A stretch of 64,000 bases of DNA from NCBI GenBank assembly GCA_028877215.1, contig JAPPFJ010000004.1, forward strand, positions 90,514 to 154,513. The letters run 5' to 3'. Under the pieces are notes generated by a model. The model searched no databases and was not told the DNA's origin. It was given only the letters and a program-made list of their open reading frames with translations. Origin of the DNA: Gemmatimonadota bacterium. GTDB taxonomy: Bacteria > Latescibacterota > UBA2968 > GCA-2709665. This document shows, one piece after another, positions 54,101 to 63,000 of the stretch. Position 1 is the first letter of the stretch, and every line of letters starts with the position of its first letter. The position numbers were made by a program, and so were the translations under genes.

Positions 54101-54648
54101 GCGAACTTCTGGTTTACCGGGACCGGATGTGGCAGCTCGGCAGCGGCAGCGACGTCTGGAACTCCGCGGACGGCGTCGCGTGGACACGCGTCACAACCGA
54201 CGCGCCGTACGGAGAACGGTCCGCGGCCGCCGTGGCTGCGTACGACGGCCGGCTGTGGGTCATGGGCGGTCGCTTCGAGCGGCCCAACGATCCGCCCGAA
54301 AAAGGCTACCCACACTACACAACGCTGAACGACGTCTGGTGCTCAGAGGACGGCGTCCACTGGACCCGCATACTCGAAAACGCTCCATGGTCGCCCCGGA
54401 TGTGGTTCGTTCCGAAAGTCTATGCGGGCAGACTCTGGATCATCGGCGGGTACGACAATGCCAACTACGTCAACCTCGGGGACGTCTGGTACACCGAAGA
54501 CGGCCGGGACTGGCGCGAGTTCAAACCCGATACCCGCTTTTCGCCGCGTCACGAATCCACGTGCTACGTATTCCGGGGCAGCCTCTGGGTTGTCGCCGGC
54601 AATACCTGGCCTGTGGTGAACGACGTCTGGCGGTTGACCCTGCCCTGA
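51103..54648 (+). CDS. Secreted heparinase-II/III-like polysaccharide lyase with C-terminal beta-propeller
   Basis: 1181 residues from the ATG at 51103. Signal peptide (1-22), then a zinc-ribbon-like Cys set (C68, C71, C92, C95). An alpha toroid follows (about 120-400) with a candidate catalytic SYHNQT near 320, then a beta-sandwich part with GGYGHQHADLLS near 430 and LSHNTVAVDGED near 470, the pattern of heparinase II/III and alginate-lyase families (PL12/15/17/21). Residues about 890-1181 hold five WNSSDG/WNSADG-type blades, a Kelch- or BNR-like propeller. It should cut uronate-containing polymers outside the cytoplasm and give unsaturated uronates. The fusion with a propeller is unusual; the exact PL family was not resolved. 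Confidence 0.8.
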   Translation: MLILAVALVLIVLVLLPEPAEAKPVFPPDLDESDVVRLRRNLEPVLTLSESEILRIIPDRAGIFFVDCPNCDGGAQEGQIDWTIEDPDRVFCKYCGLKFPNAKFPDTETLSVVNPAGETQEYPYWEDETGYRHFFQAKGWYRARAYFAGAAHDLAAVYFATGDASFARRAALILNRFAEVYPGYCVHHDLPFRQKIIFPGSQGFPYPVQDYRASKWDWWAYMDIPENLIYTYDLIRDSGELDSTMVRRIEDGFFHASVAFIRGFPPALGNMDPTLLRGMVAAGRVLEEPDYIHDAVDRIEKLITANFFVDGVWREGAVSYHNQTIGGLRQVMERLNGYSDPDGYVHPADGERYDNLDLNARFPILTKAAGIPELLSYPNGRVVPTHDTWAKGRQDPPETSGPLLLPGMGHARLDMGKGDDQTQTYLHFSGGYGHQHADLLSLTLYARGQERLSDIGYTHTRHRCWTISTLSHNTVAVDGEDQTYGSEKAPSDGNLLLFAPHSDTFQAIEASGDRAYPGVTSSYRRLLIQVGLSSDQTYVVDLFRVAGGHRHEYILAGDADHDGAVEIDLPAAPHGNTLLPAGVTATLPTGESVRGDAGGHNLGYAFIRDVRRADVTRPWAATFSSMAEPAGSVRIHSLTRPDGELFTAQAPSIRNADEDDVRLDEITMPMLVHRREGKDLSTLFSTILEPFGDRPAITGAERLDLDGAAETDIALRIVSGEVTDYILSSTDENRLLTTGNLSFSGRVGFIRERNGEVEEMVLIGGTLLEKGKRKLGGRGTRNGAVLRTTRKAAGDDVDGLLIDTGLPTGVDLAGLTAVVTDGDGFTYGHNITRLHHPGDGGTLLELEDDPGYEITADGGRHLFFPGRSWTGPTRVEIPTVASLRVNTSGVNATRTGDWINLVRHAPFTPRDTSEDVVFQDKLWISNAYYHDSILTRDLWNSSDGISWHLVSDATPYDGYSELAAYKDRVWAVKGSVWNSADGVEWTRVLEETPFGPRGYGELLVYRDRMWQLGSGSDVWNSADGVAWTRVTTDAPYGERSAAAVAAYDGRLWVMGGRFERPNDPPEKGYPHYTTLNDVWCSEDGVHWTRILENAPWSPRMWFVPKVYAGRLWIIGGYDNANYVNLGDVWYTEDGRDWREFKPDTRFSPRHESTCYVFRGSLWVVAGNTWPVVNDVWRLTLP

Positions 54649-54676
54649 GCCGCGACAAGGGGCCGCATTCGGACAG

Positions 54677-54990
54677 TTAACCTCAATTCGAAAAAGTCAA
54701 ATTGACCACAAAAAGGCTGAATGCGGGTAGAGGGAAGAGGGAAGACGGTAGAAGAAACCCTTGCCCGATACTTTATTCCTTCTTGCCTCCGGCAGGCGAA
54801 GAGACTCCACAAGGCAGAAAATCTCTCCCGTCTACCGTCTCCCGTCTACCCGTTTCTGAGGGGCCGGGGGAGAGGTCCCGTTCACGACCAGCGACCAGGT
54901 GTATCCTGGCAATCCGCAGTTTAATCGCCTTTATCAATTCGCATACATTCGATATAACGTCCACGAAAACATACGAATCCTAAAAAAAGG
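54677..54990. repeat. Composite dispersed repeat, inverted core relative to 29470
   Basis: Left flank TTAACCTCAATTCG..CCACAAAAAGGCTGAATGCGGG and right flank GGGGGAGAGGTCCCG, CCAGGTGTATCCTGG match the copy at 29470 in the same orientation. The core (TTGCCCGATACTTTATTCC, CCACAAGGCAG) is the reverse complement of the core there. The 358-base gap before the thioesterase gene holds only this element. Confidence 0.75.
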
Positions 54991-55006
54991 ATACGACACA
55001 CCCGCT

Positions 55007-55441
55007 ATGTCCCGTGTCAAACTCGGGATTCCCGAGACCTTCATATACGCCACCGATATCCGCCTCCGCGTTGCCGACATCAACTACGGCGGACATATGG
55101 ACAACAATGCCGTGCTCTCGCTCATCCACGAGGCCCGGGTGCGATTTCTCGAAAGCCACGGCTACAGCGAACTGGACGTGGACGGGGTGGGTGTCATCAT
55201 GGTTGACGCCGTCATCCAGTACAAGTCCGAAGCCTTCTACGGCCAGACGCTGACTTTCGAAGTCGCGGTTGACGGAATGAGCCGCATCGGATGCGACATC
55301 TTCTACCGCATTACCGACAGGGACTCGGGCCGCGAAGTCGCCCATGCCAAGACCGGAATCGCCTTTCTCGACTACGACACACGAAAGCCGAAGCGGATGC
55401 CCGAAGGGTTCCGGAGCCTGTTCGCGGCCGAGGAATCTTGA
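55007..55441 (+). CDS. Hotdog-fold acyl-CoA thioesterase (4HBT/YbgC-like)
   Basis: 144 residues, ATG at 55007. RVADINYGGHMDNNAVLSLIHEAR is the 4-hydroxybenzoyl-CoA thioesterase signature (key Asp, Gly-His and Asn-Asn within residues 19-42), followed by the helix and beta strands of a single hotdog domain. It hydrolyses an acyl-CoA; the substrate is unknown. It stands between a repeat and a tRNA gene. Confidence 0.84.
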   Translation: MSRVKLGIPETFIYATDIRLRVADINYGGHMDNNAVLSLIHEARVRFLESHGYSELDVDGVGVIMVDAVIQYKSEAFYGQTLTFEVAVDGMSRIGCDIFYRITDRDSGREVAHAKTGIAFLDYDTRKPKRMPEGFRSLFAAEES

Positions 55442-55511
55442 CAACCCCGGGGCGATTCTATATATTTCATCTTCGGTCTGCGGGTTCCGGCCCCGGGCCC
55501 CGGGCTCATGT

Positions 55512-55599
55512 GCCGAAGTGGTGGAACTGGTAGACGCGCTGCGTTCAGGGCGCAGTGAGCCTTGTGCTCGTGGGGGTTCGAATCCCCCCTTCGGCACCA
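55512..55599 (+). tRNA. tRNA-Leu (anticodon CAG)
   Basis: Acceptor GCCGAAG pairs with CTTCGGC; discriminator A and encoded CCA end at 55599. The D arm is TGGTGGAACTGGTAGACGC, the anticodon arm CTGCG-TTCAGGG-CGCAG with anticodon CAG, a long variable arm as expected for Leu, and the T arm GGGGG-TTCGAAT-CCCCC. It reads CUG codons. Confidence 0.97.
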
Positions 55600-55607
55600 G
55601 AAAAACA

Positions 55608-55636
55608 ACGGGTTACGCCAGATTGGCGTAACCCGT
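55608..55636. terminator. Bidirectional terminator between tRNA-Leu and pheT
   Basis: A perfect 13-base stem (ACGGGTTACGCCA) with a 3-base loop. On the plus strand TTCTGTGTTTC follows; on the minus strand GTTGTTTTTC follows, so it can end both converging transcripts. Confidence 0.85.
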
Positions 55637-55679
55637 TTCTGTGTTTCGATCTCCGACTTCCGTCCGACAACGTTCAGGA

Positions 55680-57359
55680 TTATCCCTGTGCGATATCGAT
55701 GTTGACTTCGAACGCGCTCACGGGTACCGATACGCTCCAGTTCTCCAGGACTTCGGGATGGACTTCGCCGATGATGCCGTAGCTTTCGCCATCCACCCGG
55801 ATTTCCCCGGCCCGCCCCGGAAGGAAAGTGGGACGGTCCGAAGGCGTGAGGTGATAATCGAACCCGAGGTAGTAGGCAATGGCTTCGAGCCGGCTCTGAA
55901 TTCCCGAGAGATTGGCCTCGGCGTGCGCCTCCAGCGCCGCGAGGCGGATTTCGGTGCGGGTGCCGTACAGGTCGTCCGGCGCAATGACGGAGACCTCGCC
56001 CACCTCGAAGACGTGATGGGGATATAGGGCCTTTCGGCTCGCCCCCTCCACGCGCAGCAGCCCGGGCAGCAGGGCGTTCCGTAATGCGCTGTAGTTCTCG
56101 GACATGGGGTTGGAAATTTCTACAACCGAGGCGTCGGCATCGCGCATGCGCCCTGTCAGGTCGGCGCGCGACGCAAGAATGGGCAGGAAGAGTTCCTGGA
56201 ACCCGCAGCCAACCATCAGGCCGCGGATGCGGTCGGCGAGATCTTCATCGGGCGCGGACTTGCCCACGGTGAAGTCGCGCGGCAGTTCGGGTTCGAAGTT
56301 GTCGAAGCCCACCGCCACGATAACGTCCTCGATGAGGTCCACGGGATGCAGGATATCGTCCCGGTACGGCGCCGGCCGTGCCCGGACGCGGGATTGACAG
56401 AGCGAGACGTCACGGTACCCCATGGCGGCGAGGGCGGCTTCGACCTCTCCGTTGTCGATGACGCCGCCGATGACGCGCCGGAGTTCGTCCAGGTCGACTT
56501 CCACCGGTTCCGTCATATCCAGAGGGCACTGGATCTCTCGCCCGCGCGGCGTATCGTACGGGTAGACGGTGTTCACGGGCAGGATACGCCCGCCGCGGTC
56601 CGCCATGTTCGCGGCCATAATGGAGACGGAGAGCAGCACGGCGTCGAGCTCGGTGCCGGTGGCCTCGCAGAAGAGAAACGTGTCACCGACCTCCACGGCG
56701 CCCGGGTTCCGGCTGTTGATCACCGGAGGCATGGAGAGGACTTCGTCCCGGCTGTCTGTGATGAGGGGAAATCTGTCGAAGCCTTCGAGCAGGTGCGCGT
56801 AAGTCTGGCCGGTCGGGTGTTCGCTCAGGATATCCCGAAGCGTCAGCTCGTTCTCCATGCCCAGCGGGACAAAGCGGGCGGCATCCGGGTCGGCGGCGGC
56901 GAAGTTGACGGGAAACACGACGTCGGAAGCGTCGTAAATGCCAATGGCCACGGCGCTTCGACCGCGACCGTATCCCTCTGCCAGTTTTTCCTGGGCCTCG
57001 ATGAGTTGCTCGAGAGCCGCGGCGTCCACCGAAATTCCTCTGCACGCGAAGGCGGCGATGTAGGGGCGGATGCCCTTCAGCGAAGCGTCGACGCGCAGTT
57101 CGAGCTCCGTTGCGGATTCCTCGAAAAAGGGATAGGATTCGTGGCGGCCGTTCCGATGGCCCCTGAGCAACCTGGCGACTCCCTCGGACGACCAGAGGTC
57201 CGGACGGTTGGTATCCTTCAGCTGGATCCTCAACAGAGACTCGTCCTCGACTTTGACTTCGGCTTTGACGGTCTCCAGGGCGCGTTCGAGCTCGCGCAGG
57301 TCGTACTTCCGGCCCGCGAGTCGCTCGAGGTCGTGTCTGATGACGGTTATTGTGGGCAT
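55680..57359 (-). CDS. pheT: Phenylalanine--tRNA ligase beta subunit, archaeal/eukaryotic type
   Basis: 559 residues; the ATG at 57359 has AAGGAG five bases ahead. LKDTNRPDLWSSEGVARLLRG is the conserved start block of archaeal and eukaryotic PheT (key NRPDLW near 50). B3/B4 (PPVINSRNPGAVEVGDTFLF), B5 and the catalytic-like B6/B7 domain (ISNPMSENYSALRNALLPGLL) follow. The protein lacks the N-terminal tRNA-binding (EMAP-II-like) domain and the C-terminal anticodon domain of the about 800-residue bacterial form. It pairs with the PheS encoded 46 bases upstream. Bacteria with this type are a minority (spirochetes are the known case), so ancient transfer is likely. Confidence 0.92.
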   Translation of the reverse strand: MPTITVIRHDLERLAGRKYDLRELERALETVKAEVKVEDESLLRIQLKDTNRPDLWSSEGVARLLRGHRNGRHESYPFFEESATELELRVDASLKGIRPYIAAFACRGISVDAAALEQLIEAQEKLAEGYGRGRSAVAIGIYDASDVVFPVNFAAADPDAARFVPLGMENELTLRDILSEHPTGQTYAHLLEGFDRFPLITDSRDEVLSMPPVINSRNPGAVEVGDTFLFCEATGTELDAVLLSVSIMAANMADRGGRILPVNTVYPYDTPRGREIQCPLDMTEPVEVDLDELRRVIGGVIDNGEVEAALAAMGYRDVSLCQSRVRARPAPYRDDILHPVDLIEDVIVAVGFDNFEPELPRDFTVGKSAPDEDLADRIRGLMVGCGFQELFLPILASRADLTGRMRDADASVVEISNPMSENYSALRNALLPGLLRVEGASRKALYPHHVFEVGEVSVIAPDDLYGTRTEIRLAALEAHAEANLSGIQSRLEAIAYYLGFDYHLTPSDRPTFLPGRAGEIRVDGESYGIIGEVHPEVLENWSVSVPVSAFEVNIDIAQG

Positions 57360-57405
57360 GCATGCTCCTTTATCCGAACGCGCCGGGGTCGGGCCGCGTG
57401 AGCGG

Positions 57406-58992
57406 TCACCTGCCCGCCGGTCCGTTCTCTCTCTCGTTCCGGACCAGGTCCAGATCGGTGCTGAAGAGGTCGCGGATATCGTCGATCCCCAGGGCCACCA
57501 TCGCCATGCGGTCGATGCCCAGACCCCAGGCGATGACGGGAACGTCGACGCCCAGGGGTCGCGTGAGCTCGGGCCGGAAGAGGCCGGCGCCGCCGAATTC
57601 GATCCAGCCCAGCGAGGGGTGCCTGGCCTGAAGTTCGACCGACGGTTCCGTGAACGGGAAATAGTCCGGCACAAAGCGGCATTCCTCCGACTGCGCGATT
57701 TCCAGCGCGAAGAGCTTGAGCAGGCCGAGCAGACTCCGGAAGTTGATGCGCTCACCCAGTACGATGCCCTCCACCTGGAAAAAGTCCGCCGCGTGAGTCG
57801 CATCGACGTCGTCGTACCGGAAGCAACGCGCAACGGCGAAGTATTTCCCCGGGATATCCGGTCTGGAGGCAAGCGTGCGGGCCGACAACGCGGTACCCTG
57901 GCTGCGCAGGATGAGACGGCGCGCGCGCGCCGGGCTGAACTCGTACCGCCAGCCGCGGGAGCCCGTGTCGCCGCCATTGGCGTGGGCTTCGGCCACCTTC
58001 GAAAAGAAGGGTTCTTCAGCCGCTTTCGAACGGACGGGTTCCTTGACGTAGTAGGCGTCATGGATATCGCGCGCCGCGTGGAACTGCGGCATGAACAGGG
58101 CATCCATATTCCAGAATTCGGTCTCCACCAGCGGCCCCTTCATTTCTTCGAATCCCAGGGAGAGCAGTTTGCGCCTGACGCCGTCAAGATAGGCGCGGTA
58201 GGGGTGCAGACGTCCGATGAGAATGCGCGGGGGCTTAATGCTGATATCGTAACGGCGGAACGACACGTTCTTCCAGTCCCCGGACTGGATCATCTCCGGT
58301 GTCAGAAGGGAGACCTCTTCACCCGTCAGATTGGATTCCAGAATACCGGCCAGCGTCCGGACGCCCGACGGCGCGAGTCGGTACCTGCGCTCAAGGCGTT
58401 CGTCCACGCGGACGGCTGCCCTGCCCTTGCCGCGTTTGCTCGTCCGCACCCGGATGTATGACTGGATCTCGTCCGCAAAGTCGTCGAGATTCAACACGGC
58501 CCCGTCGCCGGCCTCCAGAAAGCGTCCGAAGAGCCCGGGCACCAGTCTCTTCGCGTAGAACGCGGCCCTGTCCGCATTGGCAATGCGAATGGCCGCGCCC
58601 TCCTGCCGGATCGTACCCTCCGCCTTCAGCCCGCCGAAGGCGCTGCCCCATTCGCCCTTGTCGAAGCGCGTGTCATCCTGCAGTTCCCTGAGCGTCGGTG
58701 CGGGCTCTTTTCCGGCCCGAACCAGAAGCGCGGCTTCCGGCGTGGCGCCGATGCGGGCCTGCGCGGCGCCCGACTCGGTGAGGCTGACCGTTGAGACCGT
58801 GGCTTCAGAAACCACCACGATGAGCCGCTTGGAACGCAGCCATTCCAGCGCGCGCCGGACCTGGCCGGGACCGATGCCCGCGGCCTGCGGAAGGTCGGCG
58901 TCTGTCACCTCGTGGTCCTCACGGGGCTCGAAGGCGCGCAGCGTCTTGATCTCGAGCGCGTGAAGGGACGACAGGTCGATGGGTTGACTCAC
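57406..58992 (-). CDS. pheS: Phenylalanine--tRNA ligase alpha subunit, archaeal/eukaryotic type
   Basis: 528 residues from GTG at 58992 with GGGAG upstream (the open frame extends 14 codons more). N-terminal winged-helix domains (residues 1-200; ALEWLRSKRLIVVV) replace the coiled-coil arm of bacterial PheS. The class II core has PQFHAARDIHDAYYV, the motif 2 region FRYDDVDATHAADFFQVEG and motif 3 GLGIDRMAMVALGIDDIRDLF (key GIDR...DIRDLF). All are archaeal-type variants. It charges tRNA-Phe with PheT as an alpha2-beta2 enzyme. Expression is controlled by the T-box leader listed separately. Confidence 0.93.
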   Translation of the reverse strand: MSQPIDLSSLHALEIKTLRAFEPREDHEVTDADLPQAAGIGPGQVRRALEWLRSKRLIVVVSEATVSTVSLTESGAAQARIGATPEAALLVRAGKEPAPTLRELQDDTRFDKGEWGSAFGGLKAEGTIRQEGAAIRIANADRAAFYAKRLVPGLFGRFLEAGDGAVLNLDDFADEIQSYIRVRTSKRGKGRAAVRVDERLERRYRLAPSGVRTLAGILESNLTGEEVSLLTPEMIQSGDWKNVSFRRYDISIKPPRILIGRLHPYRAYLDGVRRKLLSLGFEEMKGPLVETEFWNMDALFMPQFHAARDIHDAYYVKEPVRSKAAEEPFFSKVAEAHANGGDTGSRGWRYEFSPARARRLILRSQGTALSARTLASRPDIPGKYFAVARCFRYDDVDATHAADFFQVEGIVLGERINFRSLLGLLKLFALEIAQSEECRFVPDYFPFTEPSVELQARHPSLGWIEFGGAGLFRPELTRPLGVDVPVIAWGLGIDRMAMVALGIDDIRDLFSTDLDLVRNERENGPAGR

Positions 58993-59068
58993 GGTATTGC
59001 TCCCTGGAATCAAGGCTTGAGATTGCCGAGACATCCGGCGGCAATGTGTTCGGACCGCAATTGATACG

Positions 59069-59387
59069 AAAAAAATCCTTTCATCCCCATAGGGACGAAA
59101 GGACGTGGTGTCTTCCGCGGTACCACCCTATTTGCGCCTTGCAAGCGCCGCTTTTCAGGCGGCCACAACCGCCCCTCTTCATTGTCGGCGAGAGTCACCG
59201 GCTTCACCTAGTAACCATTGCCGCGAACGTCCCTGAAGCCAGGGGCTGAATCCGGCAATCGCATTCAGCGTTGCAGCTCGAGAGGGAACTTCGGCCGTTC
59301 ATGCCGCGAGGGCGCTTTCAGTCCGGGGCACCCCCTCCCTTTCCGGTTGGGGACGGCTTACTTTCCTCCGTCATCGCTTTGAGAGAA
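59069..59387 (-). promoter_or_regulatory. T-box riboswitch leader of pheST
   Basis: On the minus strand the T-box sequence AGGGTGGTACCGCG (59129-59116) is followed by ACCACGTCCTTTCGTCCC, the antiterminator partner strand. An overlapping terminator pairs GTCCTTTCGTCCC with GGGGATGAAAGGAT and runs into seven T. Upstream, GACGGAGGAAAGTAAG resembles the AGTA/Stem I base. A UUC triplet in GAAGTTCCC (about 59286-59288) is a candidate Phe specifier. Known: uncharged tRNA binding stabilises the antiterminator. Stem I details were not folded. Confidence 0.85.
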
Positions 59388-59416
59388 AAAATAGGTTGTT
59401 GTACGGTTTAAGTCAA
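59388..59416 (-). promoter_or_regulatory. Promoter of the T-box-pheS-pheT transcript
   Basis: Minus-strand TTGACT (59416-59411), a 17-base spacer and TATTTT (59393-59388), placed to start transcription just before the T-box Stem I. Confidence 0.6.
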
Positions 59417-59454
59417 GGAGAAAGCGAGGGATTTAGCGGAATGGCTATCATCAT

Positions 59455-59660
59455 GTGGGTAGACGGAAGAGGTAAGAGGGTAGAGAACGTCTGCCGTGTA
59501 ATGTTTCAATTCACGCCGCAGGCAGGCAGATGGAACCTATCGGGCAGGAACGTCATCTACCGGCTCACGTCTCCCTTCTTTCCGCTCTTTGGACTTCATC
59601 TCCCGGCTCCCGTCTCACCTCTCACCGCTCCTAGGATTTCATCTAACGTCTCGCGACTTG
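59455..59660. repeat. Composite dispersed repeat
   Basis: GGGTAGACGGAAGAGGTAAG arms, a core with CTGCCGTGTAATG and GCCGCAGGCAGGC, then extended pyrimidine arms (CTCCCGGCTCCCGTCTCACC). Same orientation as 21157. With the next copy and the T-box it fills the 1017-base gap 58993-60009; no gene was seen. Confidence 0.7.
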
Positions 59661-59717
59661 CGTCTAACCTTTTATAATAATTGACTTACTCTCTACGTGG
59701 CATCGTCCTGCATCCGA

Positions 59718-59885
59718 ACGTGGGTAGACGTACGAGGGTAGAAGAAAAGGCTTAAGAGCGGGTAGACGGGAGAAGGGATCTTTGCCGATCTGTTCCTCCT
59801 ATGCGTCTCCGGCAATAATTGAGACCTGACGAGGCGGGTCATCTCTAACCTCTTACGTCTTACGTCTCACCGATTCTCTGGGTTT
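59718..59885. repeat. Composite dispersed repeat
   Basis: GGGTAGACGTACGAGGGTAG and GCGGGTAGACGGGAGAAGGG arms, a core TTTGCCGATCTGTTCCTCC..GACGAGGCGGG, pyrimidine arms TCTTACGTCTTACGTCTCACC. Core orientation as in 54677, opposite to the copy 60 bases upstream. Confidence 0.7.
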
Positions 59886-60009
59886 TGTGGATGGGTCCCC
59901 ACCCGATTCGAATTGAATATTTGCTTTCCATGCCGCCGGATGTGTATCTTTTACCATTACCGATTTTGATGAACCTGTTCTTCTATTCTGATTCCTGCGG
60001 GAGCTTCAG

Positions 60010-63000
60010 GTGGCAGACCGACAAGCGCTTCTCCCACGCCTTTCCATAACCAGGCCGGTAACGGTGGCCATGTGCCTGGTGGCGCTGCTGGTGATCGGCT
60101 GCGTATCCTATATGAAGATACGCCTGCAGGCCTTTCCTTCCGGATGGGACTGGAAGCGGCTGTGGGTATGGGTGGACAGCCGGGATACGTCTCCCAAGGA
60201 GAACGACCAGGAAATCTGCCAGCTGTTCGAGTCGTATCTGGGCACGGTGAAGAACCTCCGCGAAATGCGCACGTGGGCCGGCAAGAACTGGGCGAATGCC
60301 AGTCTGAGATTTCGCCCCGAGACCGACATGTCTCTGGCCTATAACCAGGTCATGGACCGGCTGGACCGGCTGAAACTGGAACTGCCACAGGAAAAGCGCG
60401 AAAGGACGGGGGTTTGGAAGTATAACGAGGAGACCGACCAGGAGATCATTTGGATGGGGGTGGCCCCGCCGGAGGGACTGGACGATATCCAGTCGTTCAT
60501 TGAAGACAGGGTTCAACGACGTCTGGAACGGATCGACGGGGTGGCGAAGATCTCTTTCTGGGGGAGATTCAGGAAGGAGATCACGGTCGTTGTGCTACAG
60601 GAGCGCATGCGTTCGCTCGGCGTCCGGCCCGCCGACGTGGTACAGGCGTTGCAGGGAGAGAATTTCGCGCTGGCGGGCGGTTATGTACACGAGGACGGTA
60701 AGAAATACTTCATCCGCTCCCTGGCGCGGTTCAAGGACATGGACGAGATCCGCCGGATACCGGTCAAGCGGTCGAACGGTCTGGGACCGGTCAGCGTGTC
60801 CGACGTCGGGGGGGTGCTGTTCGGAATGCCGCCTAGGCTCGGGTCGTGGCGAATCAACGGTAAGGAAGCGGTGGGGCTGGACGTATACAAGGAATCGAGC
60901 GCCAACGTCGTGGACGTATCGGCCCGGGTCAAGGAAGAATTGGAACGGATCGGCGAAGAAACCGGAGCACAATTCAACGTCTTGTGGGACCAGGGCCGGG
61001 CGGTGCGCGATTCGATTGACAATATTCGAACGACCGCTGTCTGGGGCGCCCTGTTCGCCTCGCTGATCCTGCTGTATTTCCTCCGCGCGGTCCGGATGAC
61101 GGCCCTGATCACCCTGTCGATTCCACTGTGCATCATGATGACGATTTCCGTGCTTTATTTTCTGGACTGGTCGTTGAATCTGCTGACCATGATGGGCTTG
61201 ATGGTGGGGATGGGAATGGTGGTGGATAACGCGATCGTGATCGTGGAAAACATCTATCGAATGCGGGCTAAGGGAATGGATGCGCACGAGGCGTCCATTA
61301 CCGGCGCGAGCGAGGTGGGCATGGCCATTTCGATGGCGACGCTGACCACGGTGGTCGTCTTCATGCCGTTGATGTTTATGACGGGAGACATTGGGCTGAC
61401 GTTCGAACTCACCAGGGTCGGTATTCCGGTGGTCGTTTCGCTGCTGGGGTCTCTCTTCGTGGCGCTGATCTTCATCCCCCTTGCGGCGAAGCTTCTCGGC
61501 AGGCACGCTGCCAGGAAGGATCCGGGGTCGGTCCGGTGGATGCGGCGCAGATACCAGGGCGGCCTGCGATGGATTCTGAAGCACCGGAGGGACGCTTCGC
61601 TGATTTTCATCATCCTGTTTGTTTCCGTTTTCTATCCCGCGTCGAACGTCAAGAAGACCACCGGTCGCGCCCGGGTAAACAACGAATTTTTCATTCGATT
61701 CAATGCCCCTCCCTTTTTCAAGCGTGCGGAGATGGAACGCGTGGCAACCCAGATCGAGGAATTTCTGGACAGCAAACGGGAGACGTACCGTATAGAAACG
61801 GTGCGGCTGGGTTACTGGCGACAGAGCAGTCTTATCCGGGGTTTTATCCGGGTGTATCTGAAAGAAGAGCCGAACAGGGACTGGTGGTACCAGTTTTACA
61901 AGAGCGTTCGAAAGAAAGCCGGTATTCCCGTCGAGGGGCAGATGACCCGGGCGGAGGTGATCGAGGACGTCAAGAAACACATTCCGCAATTCGTGGGCGT
62001 GAGGGTGATGGTCCAGACGCGGTGGCGCAGTGAACCGGGGGTTTCGGTATATCTCTACGGAGAGGACATCGATCTACTGGGCCGGCTGTCGGAGGCCGTG
62101 CGGCAGCGCGTGGAGGCGATACCGGACGTCGTGAGCGTGGACAGCGATCTGGAGTTTGCGGAAAAAGAGGTGCAGGTGCTCATCAACAAGGATCAGGCGC
62201 ACTCGTACGGAATTTCCGCACAGGCGGTAGGACGCAGCATCTCCTATCAGCTGCGCGGCGTCAACCTGGCGCCGTATTACGAGGAAGACCGGAGGTTTTC
62301 CGTCCGCCTGTTTATGGACGAAGATGACCGCCAGACGCTGGCGCAGCTCAAGAGTTTTCCTTTTCGCTCGAAAACCGGCGCCCAGATTCCCCTTTCGGCA
62401 TTTGCCACGTTCAATATCACGGAAGGCAGCGGCAACATCAGACGCGAGGACGGAAAGATGCGGATGCGGGTGCGGGCGTTCACAACCCAGGAGGACCTGA
62501 AGGGGTTGTGGGAACAGATCGACCGCGCAATGGAAGGATTCGCCATGCCGCGCGGATACTCCTGGAACAAGGGAGAGACCTATTCCAGGTTCCGGGAGGC
62601 CGACGATACGATGTCGTTCGCGATCACGATGGCGATCACCTGCGTATTCCTGTTGATGGGCGTGCTGTTCGAGTCCTTCGTCCTGCCGTTTGCGGTGCTG
62701 TTGTCAATCCCCTTCGCGTTTCTGGGCGTGTATTGGGGCCTCTTCCTCACGAATACCGTGATGGGTAAAATGGCCCAGATGGGAATCATCCTGCTGATCG
62801 GCGTGGTGGTGAACAATGCAATCGTGCTGGTGGACATGATCAACCGGCTGAGGGTGGGCGGCATGAGCCGAATGGAGGCGATCGAGGAGGCGGGATTCAA
62901 CCGGTTCCGCCCCATACTGATGACCACCTTCACGACCATCTTCGGGTTGTTCCCGATGGCCGCCGGCTCCGCGACCATGCTCGGAACGCCCTATGCCCCG

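Noticed and set aside
57360..58103. Upstream extension of the pheT frame to 807 codons, which would match the length of bacterial PheT
   Set aside because: The extra part is an alternative reading of pheS sequence, low-complexity and Arg/Ser-rich; AAGGAG plus ATG at 57359 and the archaeal-type start block fix the real beginning.
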